Source: Nocardioides conyzicola (GTDB lineage Bacteria; Actinomycetota; Actinomycetes; Propionibacteriales; Nocardioidaceae). Taken from it: 64,000 nt of DNA. Below, in pieces: positions 51,844 through 59,865 of this stretch (position 1 is its first letter; every line of letters starts with the position of its first letter). Where the stretch lies: assembly GCF_039543825.1 (NCBI RefSeq), contig NZ_BAABKM010000005.1:434001-498000 (forward strand), given 5' to 3'. The notes under the pieces are model-generated. The model did no database searches and was not told where the DNA came from. It saw only the letters and a list, made by a program, of their open reading frames with translations. The position numbers were made by a program, and so were the translations under genes.

Positions 51844-51877
51844 TACCGATCAGTACCCGTAGGAGTACCAATCGGTA
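51844..51877. promoter_or_regulatory. 34-bp palindromic operator between adoK and a small gene
   Basis: TACCGAT (51844-51850) and GTAC (51853-51856) are mirrored exactly by GTAC (51865-51868) and ATCGGTA (51871-51877) around an 8-nt centre. The left arm overlaps the minus-strand TAGTCT of adoK, and the right arm ends 6 nt before TAGCGT of the small rightward gene. Such placement between divergent promoters fits a repressor or activator site. The binding protein is unknown. Confidence 0.65.
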
Positions 51878-51894
51878 GCCCTTAGCGTCGGAGC

Positions 51895-52089
51895 ATGAGC
51901 GCCCCGAGACTCGCGTACGACGACGCCGCCACCCCCGCCGAGATGCGGGCCGACTGCCTGGCCGTGCAGGCCTCGCTGACCCGGCCGCTGGCCGCTGCCG
52001 CGCGTGACCTCGCGCAGGAGCAGCCCAAGAGCGGCATCGAGGTCCCCGAGGCCGCCGCCCGCCTGGCCCGCGCCATCTATGGCGAGTAG
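51895..52089 (+). CDS. Small hypothetical protein
   Basis: 64 residues: MSAPRLAYDDAATPAEMRADCLAVQASLTR and an Ala-rich helical remainder. TAGCGT (51883-51888) ends 6 nt before ATG 51895, the same start architecture as many real genes in this window, and the gene is followed by a perfect terminator 15 nt after its stop. These signals support it as a real gene although I do not recognise the family. One Cys is present; no signal peptide or membrane helix. Confidence 0.65.
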   Translation: MSAPRLAYDDAATPAEMRADCLAVQASLTRPLAAAARDLAQEQPKSGIEVPEAAARLARAIYGE

Positions 52090-52103
52090 CCGGCCCACGA
52101 CGT

Positions 52104-52139
52104 ACGAAAGCCCCCTCCCGATCGGGAGGGGGCTTTCGT
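52104..52139. terminator. Bidirectional terminator between small gene and erpA
   Basis: A 36-bp perfect palindrome: arms ACGAAAGCCCCCTCCCGA and its complement, centred between 52121 and 52122. It carries an AAAG on one side and CTTT on the other, so it works for both the rightward small gene and the leftward erpA gene that converge here. Confidence 0.92.
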
Positions 52140-52147
52140 CTGTCAGA

Positions 52148-52510
52148 TCAGTGGAACGAATCACCGCAGGCGCAGGAGCCCGTGGCGTTCGGGTTGTCGA
52201 TCGTGAAGCCCTGCTTCTCGATGCTGTCGACGAAGTCGATCTGCGCACCGTTGAGGTAGGGGACGCTCATCCGGTCGACCACGACGGACACGCCGTCGAA
52301 GTCGGTGACGACGTCGCCGTCGAGGCTGCGCTCGTCGAAGAAGAGCTGGTAGCGGAGGCCGGAGCAGCCGCCCGGCTGCACCGAGATGCGCAGCGACAGG
52401 TCGTCGCGCCCCTCCTGCTCGAGGAGGCTCTTCACCTTGCCGGCCGCGACAGCACTCAGGTTGATCTGGTCGGTGCGGCGCTCAGTGGTGGTCTCGAGCT
52501 GCTCGGTCAT
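52148..52510 (-). CDS. erpA: Iron-sulfur cluster insertion protein ErpA/HesB
   Basis: 120 residues. The three conserved Cys of A-type carriers are present: one in QPGGCSGLRYQLFFD and two in GSCACGDSFH at the C-terminus. It receives Fe-S clusters and passes them to apo-proteins. ATG 52510 is preceded by GGGGAG; longer frames upstream lack conservation. The gene matches Rv2204c in the same position near adoK and ctaC. Nearby users could include NadA and QcrA. Confidence 0.94.
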   Translation of the reverse strand: MTEQLETTTERRTDQINLSAVAAGKVKSLLEQEGRDDLSLRISVQPGGCSGLRYQLFFDERSLDGDVVTDFDGVSVVVDRMSVPYLNGAQIDFVDSIEKQGFTIDNPNATGSCACGDSFH

Positions 52511-52598
52511 GTGGTGTCTCCCCAGGGTCGACGGAAGTCTTGGTACTAGCCCCAATGGTCGCACACACCTGGATATTCCCACCGTTAGGTTGAGCCGC

Positions 52599-53543
52599 AT
52601 GCCTGTGAGCTCCCCCCGCCGTGCCGTCGCCCGAGCGCTCGTCCGTGCCGCCCGCACGGTCGACGCGACCGCCCTGCCCCAGCCGACGCCTCCGCCGCGC
52701 CGACCTCCGGGTCCGCGGGGCCCGGCTCCGGCCGGCCGCTGCCTGGTCTGCCACTCGCCCCGGGTACGCCGTCAGGAGGTGGCGTTCGTCGACGATCCCG
52801 AGCTGCGCAAGACCGTGAACGCCTGCCGGCGGTGCGGGTACGTCGCGATCGACGAGCTCCCGAACGACCTCTACCGGGGCAAGTCCTCGGTCGACGAGCT
52901 GCCGCCGCCCACCTCGCGGATGGGCACGGAGGACCGGACGGGTCGCGAGTTCGAGATGGCCCGGATGGCGCTCGACATCCTCGGGCGCCGCAAGCCCCAG
53001 GACGTGCTGGTGTACGGCGCCGGCCGCAGCCTCGACAACCTGCACATCCAGCGCCTGCCCGGCGTCGGCGAGGTCGCGATCGCCGACATCATGAAGGTCC
53101 GAGACGACGCCCCCTTCGTGGACCCGAACGAGCCCGGCGCCCGACGGTTCCCGATCGTGATCGCCAGCGAGGTGGTCGAGCACTTCCGCGACCCCTGGCC
53201 GGACTTCGCGACCATGGCGCGGGTGGTCGGACCGCGCGGGCTGCTCGTGTGCGGGACCAACGTCCACAGCGGCCGGCCGCGGCTTCAACGGCACCGCTAC
53301 CTCTTCTACCCCGACCACACGTCGTACTACTCGGCGGAGTCGCTCCGGCAGATCGCCACCAGGCTCGGCTTCCACATCGACTTCCGCCTGCCCGAGGGAC
53401 TGGGGACGCGGAAGCGCTACGTGCTGCTGAGCCGCTCGCCCGAGGTCCTCGCCCGGGCCGCCACCTACTTCGGACGGGTCGGGCTCGCCCCGTCCGAGGT
53501 CACGGAGCGACGCCGCGAGGCGGCCGCGGCGGCGGCCGGCTGA
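52599..53543 (+). CDS. Zinc-ribbon SAM-dependent methyltransferase
   Basis: 314 residues. A basic Pro-rich N-terminus (PQPTPPPRRPPGPRGP) leads to a zinc ribbon (CLVCHSPRVR and CRRCGYVAI, about 47-83) and a class I methyltransferase-like domain: VLVYGAGRSLDNLHI (SAM loop), FPIVIASEVVEHFRDPW and GLLVCGTNVHSG. Related ribbon-methyltransferases act on sugars or surface polymers; the substrate is unknown. TAGGTT (52586-52591) ends 7 nt before ATG 52599, a leaderless-type start. Divergent from erpA. Confidence 0.82.
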   Translation: MPVSSPRRAVARALVRAARTVDATALPQPTPPPRRPPGPRGPAPAGRCLVCHSPRVRRQEVAFVDDPELRKTVNACRRCGYVAIDELPNDLYRGKSSVDELPPPTSRMGTEDRTGREFEMARMALDILGRRKPQDVLVYGAGRSLDNLHIQRLPGVGEVAIADIMKVRDDAPFVDPNEPGARRFPIVIASEVVEHFRDPWPDFATMARVVGPRGLLVCGTNVHSGRPRLQRHRYLFYPDHTSYYSAESLRQIATRLGFHIDFRLPEGLGTRKRYVLLSRSPEVLARAATYFGRVGLAPSEVTERRREAAAAAAG

Positions 53544-53550
53544 GGCGCGC

Positions 53551-54621
53551 TCAGCGCGACCAGGTGCGCGCGACCCGCTCGGCCAGGTCGGCCAACGCAC
53601 CGGCGGGGTCCGCGAAGGCGCGCTCCTCGCCGGCCGCCTCCACGAGCGAGTACGCCGACTCGACGCCCAGCGCGCGCATCTCCCGGGAGCCCACGTGCAC
53701 CTGGCCCGCCAGCACCACGCACGGACGCAGCGCCTCGCCGGCGATCTCGGCGACGCCGTACGGCACCTTGCCGCCGCGGCTGGAGTAGTCGAAGGCGCCC
53801 TCGCCGGTGATCACCAGGTCGGCCGCTCGGGCGCGCTCGGCGAGCCCGAGCGCCCCGGCGACCAGGCCGATCCCGGGCTCCCGGGTGCCGCCGAGGAGCA
53901 GCAGGGCGAAGCCGAGACCGCCGGCCGCCCCGGCTCCGTCGGCGAGCGCGACCTTGCGGTCGGTGGCGACCGCGAGCTCCTGCAGCCAGCCGTCGACGAC
54001 CGGCAGCCGGTCCTCGGGGATGCCCTTCTGCGGGCCGAAGACCTTGGTCGCGCCGAAGAGCCCGGTCAGCGGGTTGTCGACGTCGGTGGCCGCGACCAGC
54101 TCGACGTCGAAGGCCGGCAGCTCGACGCCGGTGATGCCGGCCAGCCCCGCCGCCCCCTGGTCGAGCGGCCGGTCGGCGGTGGCCCCGAGCGCCGCGAGCA
54201 GGCCCGCTCCCCCGTCGTTGGTGCCGCTGCCGCCGAGCCCGAGCACGACCCGGGTCGCCCCGGCGTCGACCGCCGCGGCGACCAGCTCGCCGACGCCGTA
54301 CGTCGTGGCCGTCTCGGCACCCTCGCCGCCCGTCAGGTGGAGCCCGCAGGCCTGGGCGGTCTCGACGTACGCCGTCTGCTCGCGCACCAGCAGGGTCGCC
54401 GGGGTCGGCTCGCCGTGCGGGCCGCGGACCGTCACCGCGAGCAGCTCGCCGCCGAGAGCGGCGTGCAGCACGTCGATGAAGCCCGGCCCGCCGTCGGCCA
54501 TCGGCGCGAGGTCGAGCTCGTCGCCCGGGGCACGGCGCCGCCAGCCCGCGGCGATCGCCTCGGCGGCCTCGACCGCGGAGAGCGTGCCGGCGAACTTGTC
54601 GGGTGCCACCAGAACTCGCAT
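53551..54621 (-). CDS. Glycerate kinase
   Basis: 356 residues, family-typical length. VLVAPDKFAGTLSAVEAAEAIA, APMADGGPGFIDVL, LGLGGSGTNDGGAGLLAALGA and VITGEGAFDYSSRGGKVP are the hallmarks of the GckA/GlxK glycerate kinase family, which phosphorylates D-glycerate to 2- or 3-phosphoglycerate. A minus-strand CAGGAT (54628-54633) ends 6 nt before ATG 54621. Divergent from the double GNAT gene. Convergent with the methyltransferase gene, 7 nt apart. Confidence 0.93.
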   Translation of the reverse strand: MRVLVAPDKFAGTLSAVEAAEAIAAGWRRRAPGDELDLAPMADGGPGFIDVLHAALGGELLAVTVRGPHGEPTPATLLVREQTAYVETAQACGLHLTGGEGAETATTYGVGELVAAAVDAGATRVVLGLGGSGTNDGGAGLLAALGATADRPLDQGAAGLAGITGVELPAFDVELVAATDVDNPLTGLFGATKVFGPQKGIPEDRLPVVDGWLQELAVATDRKVALADGAGAAGGLGFALLLLGGTREPGIGLVAGALGLAERARAADLVITGEGAFDYSSRGGKVPYGVAEIAGEALRPCVVLAGQVHVGSREMRALGVESAYSLVEAAGEERAFADPAGALADLAERVARTWSR

Positions 54622-54656
54622 GCGCCCATCCTGGCCCACTCCCTAGGGTCGACCTC

Positions 54657-55538
54657 ATGGCAGACCTGACCATCCGCCCGATGACGCCCGACGACGTCGC
54701 GGAGGCCGAGCGCGTCAGCGACGAGGGGTTCTTCGAGCTCGACACCCGCATGCAGCGGATCTCCGGCCCGGCCCCCGAGCGCCGCTCCGACCCGCACCGC
54801 GCGGTGTGGATCGAGCGCACGCAGCACCTCCTGGTCACCGACCCCGGTGGTTGCTGGGTCGCCGAGGACGACACCGGGATGGTGGGCATGGCGACGTCGT
54901 ACCGGCGCGAGACGCTCTGGTGCCTCGCGACGTACGCCGTGCTGCCCGGCCGGCAGGGTCAGGGCATCGGCAAGCCGCTGCTCGCCGCCGCCATGAACCA
55001 CGGCCGCGCCTGCACCCGCGGGATGCTCTCGTCGTCCTCGGACGCCAAGGCGGTCCGGGTCTACCACCAGGCGGGGTTCGCGCTGCACCCGCAGATGTAC
55101 CTGACCGGCACCCTCGACCGGTCCACGCTCCCCGTCATCGAGAAGGTCCGCGAGGGCACCGCGTCCGACATCGACCTGATGGACTCGCTCGATCGAGGGG
55201 CCCGGGGCGCCGGGCACGGTCCCGACCACGAGCTGATGCTGCGGAGCTGGCGGCTGCTCGTGTCCGACACGACCACCGGGTCGGGCTACGCGTACCTCAA
55301 CGAGCGCGGTCAGCTCGCGCTGCTGGCGGCGTCCAACCGGCGCACGGCGACGCGCGTGCTCTGGGCCGCGCTGGCCGACGGACCGGAGCAGGTGACGATC
55401 TCCCACGTCACGGGGGCGAACCAGTGGGTGCTCGACGTCGGGTTCGCCGCCCGGCTCGAGCTGCACCAGGAGGGCTACCTCGGCCTGCGCGGGATGAAAC
55501 CGCCCGCGCCGTACGTTCACAACGGTGCCCTGCTGTGA
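54657..55538 (+). CDS. Tandem GNAT-domain acetyltransferase
   Basis: 293 residues. The first GNAT domain (1-150) has the acetyl-CoA loop LPGRQGQGIGKPLLAAAMNHGRA and VRVYHQAGF. A second, degenerate GNAT-like domain (about 155-293) has YLNERGQLALLAASNRRTATRVLWAAL and lacks a clear acetyl-CoA loop. Such tandem proteins are common in actinobacteria; substrates are unknown. TAGGGT (54644-54649) ends 7 nt before ATG 54657. Confidence 0.85.
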   Translation: MADLTIRPMTPDDVAEAERVSDEGFFELDTRMQRISGPAPERRSDPHRAVWIERTQHLLVTDPGGCWVAEDDTGMVGMATSYRRETLWCLATYAVLPGRQGQGIGKPLLAAAMNHGRACTRGMLSSSSDAKAVRVYHQAGFALHPQMYLTGTLDRSTLPVIEKVREGTASDIDLMDSLDRGARGAGHGPDHELMLRSWRLLVSDTTTGSGYAYLNERGQLALLAASNRRTATRVLWAALADGPEQVTISHVTGANQWVLDVGFAARLELHQEGYLGLRGMKPPAPYVHNGALL

Positions 55539-55567
55539 CGTGCGAGTCGCGAGAATAGGATCGGGTC

Positions 55568-56752
55568 ATGACAACCGTCGACCTCCCGCTGCTGCCCCTC
55601 GGGCGCGGCACCGACCTCAACAGCGAGCGCGGCGTCGAGTGCCCCGGCGACCTGCCCGCAGCCTCCGACCCCGACCTGGTCGCGCGCGCTCTCGCCGCCA
55701 AGGAGGCGCTGGGCAGCAAGGTCTTCGTGCTGGGCCACCACTACCAGCGCGACGAGGTCATCCAGTTCGCCGACGTCACCGGTGACTCGTTCAAGCTCGC
55801 GCGGGACGCGGCCGCCCGCCCGGACGCCGAGTTCATCGTCTTCTGCGGCGTGCACTTCATGGCCGAGTCGGCCGACATCCTCACCGGGCCGGGCCAGCAG
55901 GTGATCCTCCCCGACCTCGCGGCCGGCTGCTCGATGGCCGACATGGCCCGCCTCACCCAGGTGGAGATGGCGTGGGAGGCGATGACCGCGGCCGGGGTCG
56001 CGGACTCCGTCGTACCCGTGACCTACATGAACTCCAGCGCCGACATCAAGGCGTTCTGCGGCCGCAACGGCGGCGTCGTCTGCACGTCGAGCAACGCCGA
56101 GGTCGCCCTCGAGTGGGCCTACGCGCAGAAGCCCGACGCCCCGGACGGGGCGAAGGTGCTGTTCCTGCCCGACCAGCACCTCGGCCGCAACACCGCGATC
56201 CTCAAGATGGGCCTCACCCTCGACGACTGCGTCGTGTGGGACCCGCACCGCCCCAACGGCGGTCTGACCGTCGAGCAGCTGCGCGACGCGAAGATGATCC
56301 TGTGGAAGGGCCACTGCTCCGTGCACGGCCGCTTCACCGAGGAGGTTGTCGACGAGCTGCGCGCGACCATCCCGGGCGTCCAGATCCTGGTGCACCCGGA
56401 GTGCAAGCACGAGGTCGTGCTCAAGGCCGACCTCGTCGGCTCGACGGAGTTCATCATCAACACCATCGAGGCTGCCCCCGCCGGCTCGAGCTGGGCGATC
56501 GGCACCGAGCTCAACCTGGTCAAGCGGCTCGCCGCCGCCCACCCGGACAAGCGGATCACGTTCCTCGACAAGACGGTCTGCTACTGCTCGACGATGAACC
56601 GGATCGACCTGCCCCACTTCGTGTGGGCGATGGAGTCGCTGGTCGCGGGCCAGGTCGTCAACCGGATCGAGGTCGACCCCGAAACCGAGAAGCACGCCCT
56701 CGTGGCGCTGGAGCGGATGCTCGCCCTGCCGGGCAAGACCCACAAGGACTGA
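55568..56752 (+). CDS. nadA: Quinolinate synthase
   Basis: 394 residues. FVLGHHYQRDEVIQFADVTGDSFKLA, FCGVHFMAESADIL, NSSADIKAFCGRNGGVVCTSSNA and VHPECKHEVV contain the Cys residues that bind the 4Fe-4S cluster. The enzyme makes quinolinate for NAD from iminoaspartate and dihydroxyacetone phosphate. It stands without nadB or nadC here. TAGGAT (55556-55561) ends 6 nt before ATG 55568. Downstream lies an unusual inverted array of 21-bp repeats. Confidence 0.96.
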   Translation: MTTVDLPLLPLGRGTDLNSERGVECPGDLPAASDPDLVARALAAKEALGSKVFVLGHHYQRDEVIQFADVTGDSFKLARDAAARPDAEFIVFCGVHFMAESADILTGPGQQVILPDLAAGCSMADMARLTQVEMAWEAMTAAGVADSVVPVTYMNSSADIKAFCGRNGGVVCTSSNAEVALEWAYAQKPDAPDGAKVLFLPDQHLGRNTAILKMGLTLDDCVVWDPHRPNGGLTVEQLRDAKMILWKGHCSVHGRFTEEVVDELRATIPGVQILVHPECKHEVVLKADLVGSTEFIINTIEAAPAGSSWAIGTELNLVKRLAAAHPDKRITFLDKTVCYCSTMNRIDLPHFVWAMESLVAGQVVNRIEVDPETEKHALVALERMLALPGKTHKD

Positions 56753-56758
56753 CCCACT

Positions 56759-56896
56759 CGTCGAGTCGGGAGTTCTGACCGTCGAGTCGGGAGTTCTGAC
56801 CGTTGGTTCGGGAGTTTCGTCCATCCGAGCTCGCAAGAAGTCCCGATTCGATCGTCAGAAGTCCCGACTCAAGCGCCAGAACTCCCGACTCGACCT
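56759..56896. repeat. Three 21-bp units facing three inverted 21-bp units
   Basis: Left arm: units at 56759, 56780 and 56801 with core GTCGAGTCGGGAGTTCTGAC (third unit diverged to GTTGGTTCGGGAGTTTCGTC). Right arm: the complement of the same core, with TCCCGA at 56841, 56862 and 56883, again 21 nt apart. A short centre (about 56822-56833) separates the arms. The array begins 7 nt after the nadA stop and ends at the stop of the convergent kinase. It may serve as a bidirectional terminator or as a separate repeat element. Confidence 0.88.
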
Positions 56897-58061
56897 AGTC
56901 CGGCAGCTCGAACCAGGCGCAGGTCCCGCCGTACGGCGCGTCGGTCAGGCCGATCCTGCCGCCGTGCGCCTCGACGATCCGCCGGCACGTCGTCAGGCCG
57001 ATGCCCGACCCCTCGACGTCCTCGTTGACGCGGGCGAGCGGCTGGAAGACCCGTTCCTGCTGGTCGGCGGGGACGCCGGGTCCGCAGTCGCGGACCTCGA
57101 CCCGCCAGCGGTCGCCGATCCGGGTCGAGTCCACCTCGATGTGGGCGGGCTGGCCGGGGCGCACGAACTTGGCGGCGTTCGCGACCAGGTTCTGCAGCAC
57201 CGCGCGCAGCTGGACGGGGTCACCGACGACGGTGGGCAGCTCCCCCACGACGACGGTCGTCCCCGCGAGCGCGGCGGCCAGGTCCTCCTGCACGTCGGCG
57301 ACGACCGCGGCCAGGTCGACCGGACCGCGCTGCAGCTCGCCGCCGACGCGGGCGAAGGCGAGCAGGTCGTTGATGAGCGACTGCATCCGGTCGGCGCCGC
57401 CGATCGCGCGCTGGACGAGGAAGGTCATCTCCAGCTGGTCGTCCTCGGACGCGCTGACCTCCTCCTCGATCATCTTGAGCGACAGGGTCACCGCCGTCAG
57501 CGGGTTGCGCAGGTCGTGGCTCACCTGACCGGCGAACGCCGCGAGCTGCTCGTTGGAGCGCTCCAGCTCGCGGGTCCGGAACTCCAGCTCGAGCAGGTCG
57601 ACGACCCGGTCCGCGAGCCCGAGCAGGGCGCGCTCCTGCTCGTCGGTCAGCGATCTGGGGACCTCGTCGAAGACGCACAGGGTCCCGATGACGACGCCCT
57701 CGGGGGTCAGGAGCTGGTGGGTCGCGTAGAACCGGACGTTGCCGATCGCGCCGGTGACGAACGGGTTGTCGCGGAACCGCGGATCAAGGCTGGCGTCCGG
57801 CACCACGACCGGCCGGCCCTCGTGGAGGACCACGTTGCACATCGAGTCCTCGCGGGCGCACACCGAGGGGTCGAAGCCGTGCGTGGCGATCTGGTGCTGC
57901 TCGGTGTCGGTGATCAGGTTGATCGTCGCCATCGGGGTCTGGGCGACCTGGGCCGCGATCTCGACGATCGCGAGCAGGTCGGCTCGCGGCGGGTGCACCA
58001 GGACCTGGTACTTCCCGATCTCGGCGACGCGCGCCGCGTCCGGCCCCCCAGTGGTCGTCAC
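56895..58061 (-). CDS. GAF-domain sensor histidine kinase
   Basis: 388 residues, no transmembrane helix. A GAF domain (about 20-165) has MATINLITDTEQHQIATHG and DSMCNVVLHEGRPVVVPDAS. The HisKA domain has VSHDLRNPLTAV with His182, and HATPase_c has NLVANAAKF, VRDCGPGVPADQ and GSGIGLTTCRRIVEAHGG. It is probably cytosolic and senses a small molecule or redox state. No response regulator is adjacent. GTG 58061 follows minus-strand TAACCT (58069-58074) by 7 nt, supporting this start over a longer frame that overlaps the adaptor gene. Confidence 0.9.
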   Translation of the reverse strand: MTTTGGPDAARVAEIGKYQVLVHPPRADLLAIVEIAAQVAQTPMATINLITDTEQHQIATHGFDPSVCAREDSMCNVVLHEGRPVVVPDASLDPRFRDNPFVTGAIGNVRFYATHQLLTPEGVVIGTLCVFDEVPRSLTDEQERALLGLADRVVDLLELEFRTRELERSNEQLAAFAGQVSHDLRNPLTAVTLSLKMIEEEVSASEDDQLEMTFLVQRAIGGADRMQSLINDLLAFARVGGELQRGPVDLAAVVADVQEDLAAALAGTTVVVGELPTVVGDPVQLRAVLQNLVANAAKFVRPGQPAHIEVDSTRIGDRWRVEVRDCGPGVPADQQERVFQPLARVNEDVEGSGIGLTTCRRIVEAHGGRIGLTDAPYGGTCAWFELPD

Positions 58062-58107
58062 GACGCGAAGGTTAATACGGACGCGGTCCCGCGTCACCGC
58101 CCGCCCG

Positions 58108-59865
58108 TCACCGGGAGAAGCTCGGCGGCCCTCCACCCCCGGCCGGCGGACCACCGTTGCCACCGAAGCCTCCGCCGCCGAACGCTCGACGCTGGGTGCT
58201 GCTGTCGTCGGTGGTCGGCAGGGCCCGGTCGAGGTCGGCGAGCACCACGACGTCGCCGGCGGCGAGCCCGTCGGTCACCTCGACCGTGGTCGCCCCGACC
58301 ACCCCGGTGGTCACCCGGGTCCGGGTGACGCTGTCGCCGTCCTTGACGCTCACCGCGCCGTTGGTGACCGCCGACGCCGGGACGGTGACGACGTCCTGGG
58401 CGTCGCCGGTCACGACCGAGACCGAGGCGTTGAGGCCGGTCGCGACGTCGAGGTTCTTGCGCGTCAGGGTGATCGTCACCGGGTACGTCGAGGAGTCGTC
58501 GGGCACGGTGCTGATCTGCGTCACCGTGCCCGCGAGCCCGTCGGACGAGCCGGCCGGGGTCGCGGTCGCCAGCTGGCCGACGGCGAGCTGCTGCACCTGG
58601 GCGCTGGTCGCGTCGACCTGGACCGTCGTCGTGCCGCGCGAGACCAGCACGAACACCTCCGTGCCCGACGAGATCGAGTCACCCTCGGCGGCGTCCACCG
58701 CGACGACCTCGCCCGCGAACGGTGCCGTGACCGTGGCCATCCGGAGCTCCTGCTGCGCCTCGATCAGGTCGGCCTTCGCCTGGTCGATCGCGGCCTGGTC
58801 CTTGGCCAGGGTCGCCGCCGTGACGGTCATCCCGCCCGAGGCGCCCGAGCCGCCCGAGGACGGGGTGGACGAGGTCGACGGCGTGCTGCTCGGCTGGCTC
58901 GTGCTGGGCTGGTCCGTGGGTTGGGCCGTGGGCTCGTCCGAGGGCTGGGCCGTGGGCTCGTCCGTGCTGGGCTGGTCGCCGCTGGACTGGAGCCCCGCCA
59001 CGGCCGCGGTCAGGGTGCTCGCGAGGTCGGTCAGGGCGCCCTGCAGCGCGTCCTGGTCGGTGGAGACCTGGGTCTGCGCGGCCTGGACGGCGGCGAGCGC
59101 GTCCGTGCACGCCTGGTCGGTCGCGTCGTCGGTGGTCCCGGGATCGGCGCTCGGGTCCGCGGTCGGGTCGGTGCTGGGATCCTCGCTCGGGTCGGATGTG
59201 AACGCCGTCGCGCAGGCGGCCTGCTGCGCCGTCAACGCGTCGCGTGCGGCGGTCAGGGACGCGCTGACCACCGACTGGGCCGACGTGACCGCGCGCTGCT
59301 GGGCGGCCAGCTCGGCGAGCGCCGCCGAGGTGCCGTCGTCCGTGCCGCCGCCGGTGGACGGTTCGTCGGAGCCGCCGCCAGCGGAGCCGCCGCCCGACCC
59401 GTTGCCCGAGGAGCCCGTGGCCGGCGTGGCCGACGAGGTCGAGGTCGAGGTCGAGGTCGAGGTCGAGGACACGGTGTCCGCCTGGGACTCCTCGTCGTTC
59501 TCCAGCTGGGCACGGGCCTGGGCGAGCGTGGCCCGGGCCTGCTGGACCGACTTGCGCAGGCTGGTGTCGTCGAGGGCGCCGAGCACCGCGCCGGCCTTGA
59601 CCTTGTCACCGGCCGCGACGGAGACGTCCTCGATCGTCCCGGAGGTCGCGAAGGAGAGGTCCGCCCGGCCCGCAGGCTCGACGGCGCCCGAGAGCTCGAG
59701 GGTCTGCTCGACGTCGCCGACCGTGGCGGCGACCGTCCGGTAGGACGTGCCGTCGGCGCTGGCGGCGTACGCCGCGTAGCCGACCCCGACCACCGCGACC
59801 GTCAGGGCACCGGCAATCACCCGCCGCGCACGGCGGCCGGGTCGACGCATGCGGGCGACGTTCAC
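58108..59865 (-). CDS. Large HlyD/MacA-like adaptor with long Ser/Thr/Pro-rich inserts
   Basis: 585 residues. An anchor helix (VIAGALTVAVVGVGYAAYAAS) is followed by a lipoyl/barrel start (GTIEDVSVAAGDKVKAGAVLGALDD), a hairpin region (about 105-360) filled with low-complexity sequence, then the returning barrel (MATVTAPFAGEVVAVDAAEGD) and membrane-proximal domains. Inserts include a run of Ser-Thr pairs, Asp/Pro-rich sequence and PTAQPSDEPTAQP. The C-terminus is Gly/Pro-rich. GTG 59865 overlaps the upstream lipoprotein TGA (GTGA). It is the second adaptor of this exporter operon. Confidence 0.85.
   Translation of the reverse strand: MNVARMRRPGRRARRVIAGALTVAVVGVGYAAYAASADGTSYRTVAATVGDVEQTLELSGAVEPAGRADLSFATSGTIEDVSVAAGDKVKAGAVLGALDDTSLRKSVQQARATLAQARAQLENDEESQADTVSSTSTSTSTSTSSATPATGSSGNGSGGGSAGGGSDEPSTGGGTDDGTSAALAELAAQQRAVTSAQSVVSASLTAARDALTAQQAACATAFTSDPSEDPSTDPTADPSADPGTTDDATDQACTDALAAVQAAQTQVSTDQDALQGALTDLASTLTAAVAGLQSSGDQPSTDEPTAQPSDEPTAQPTDQPSTSQPSSTPSTSSTPSSGGSGASGGMTVTAATLAKDQAAIDQAKADLIEAQQELRMATVTAPFAGEVVAVDAAEGDSISSGTEVFVLVSRGTTTVQVDATSAQVQQLAVGQLATATPAGSSDGLAGTVTQISTVPDDSSTYPVTITLTRKNLDVATGLNASVSVVTGDAQDVVTVPASAVTNGAVSVKDGDSVTRTRVTTGVVGATTVEVTDGLAAGDVVVLADLDRALPTTDDSSTQRRAFGGGGFGGNGGPPAGGGGPPSFSR
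59435..59464. repeat. In-frame hexanucleotide tandem repeat
   Basis: Five exact copies of GAGGTC occupy 59435-59464 inside the adaptor gene. On the coding (minus) strand they encode Ser-Thr pairs. Gain or loss of copies would keep the frame and change the length of the linker. Confidence 0.9.

Noticed and set aside
56759..56896. 21-bp repeats as a CRISPR remnant
   Set aside because: Units are contiguous without spacers and switch orientation at the centre, unlike CRISPR.
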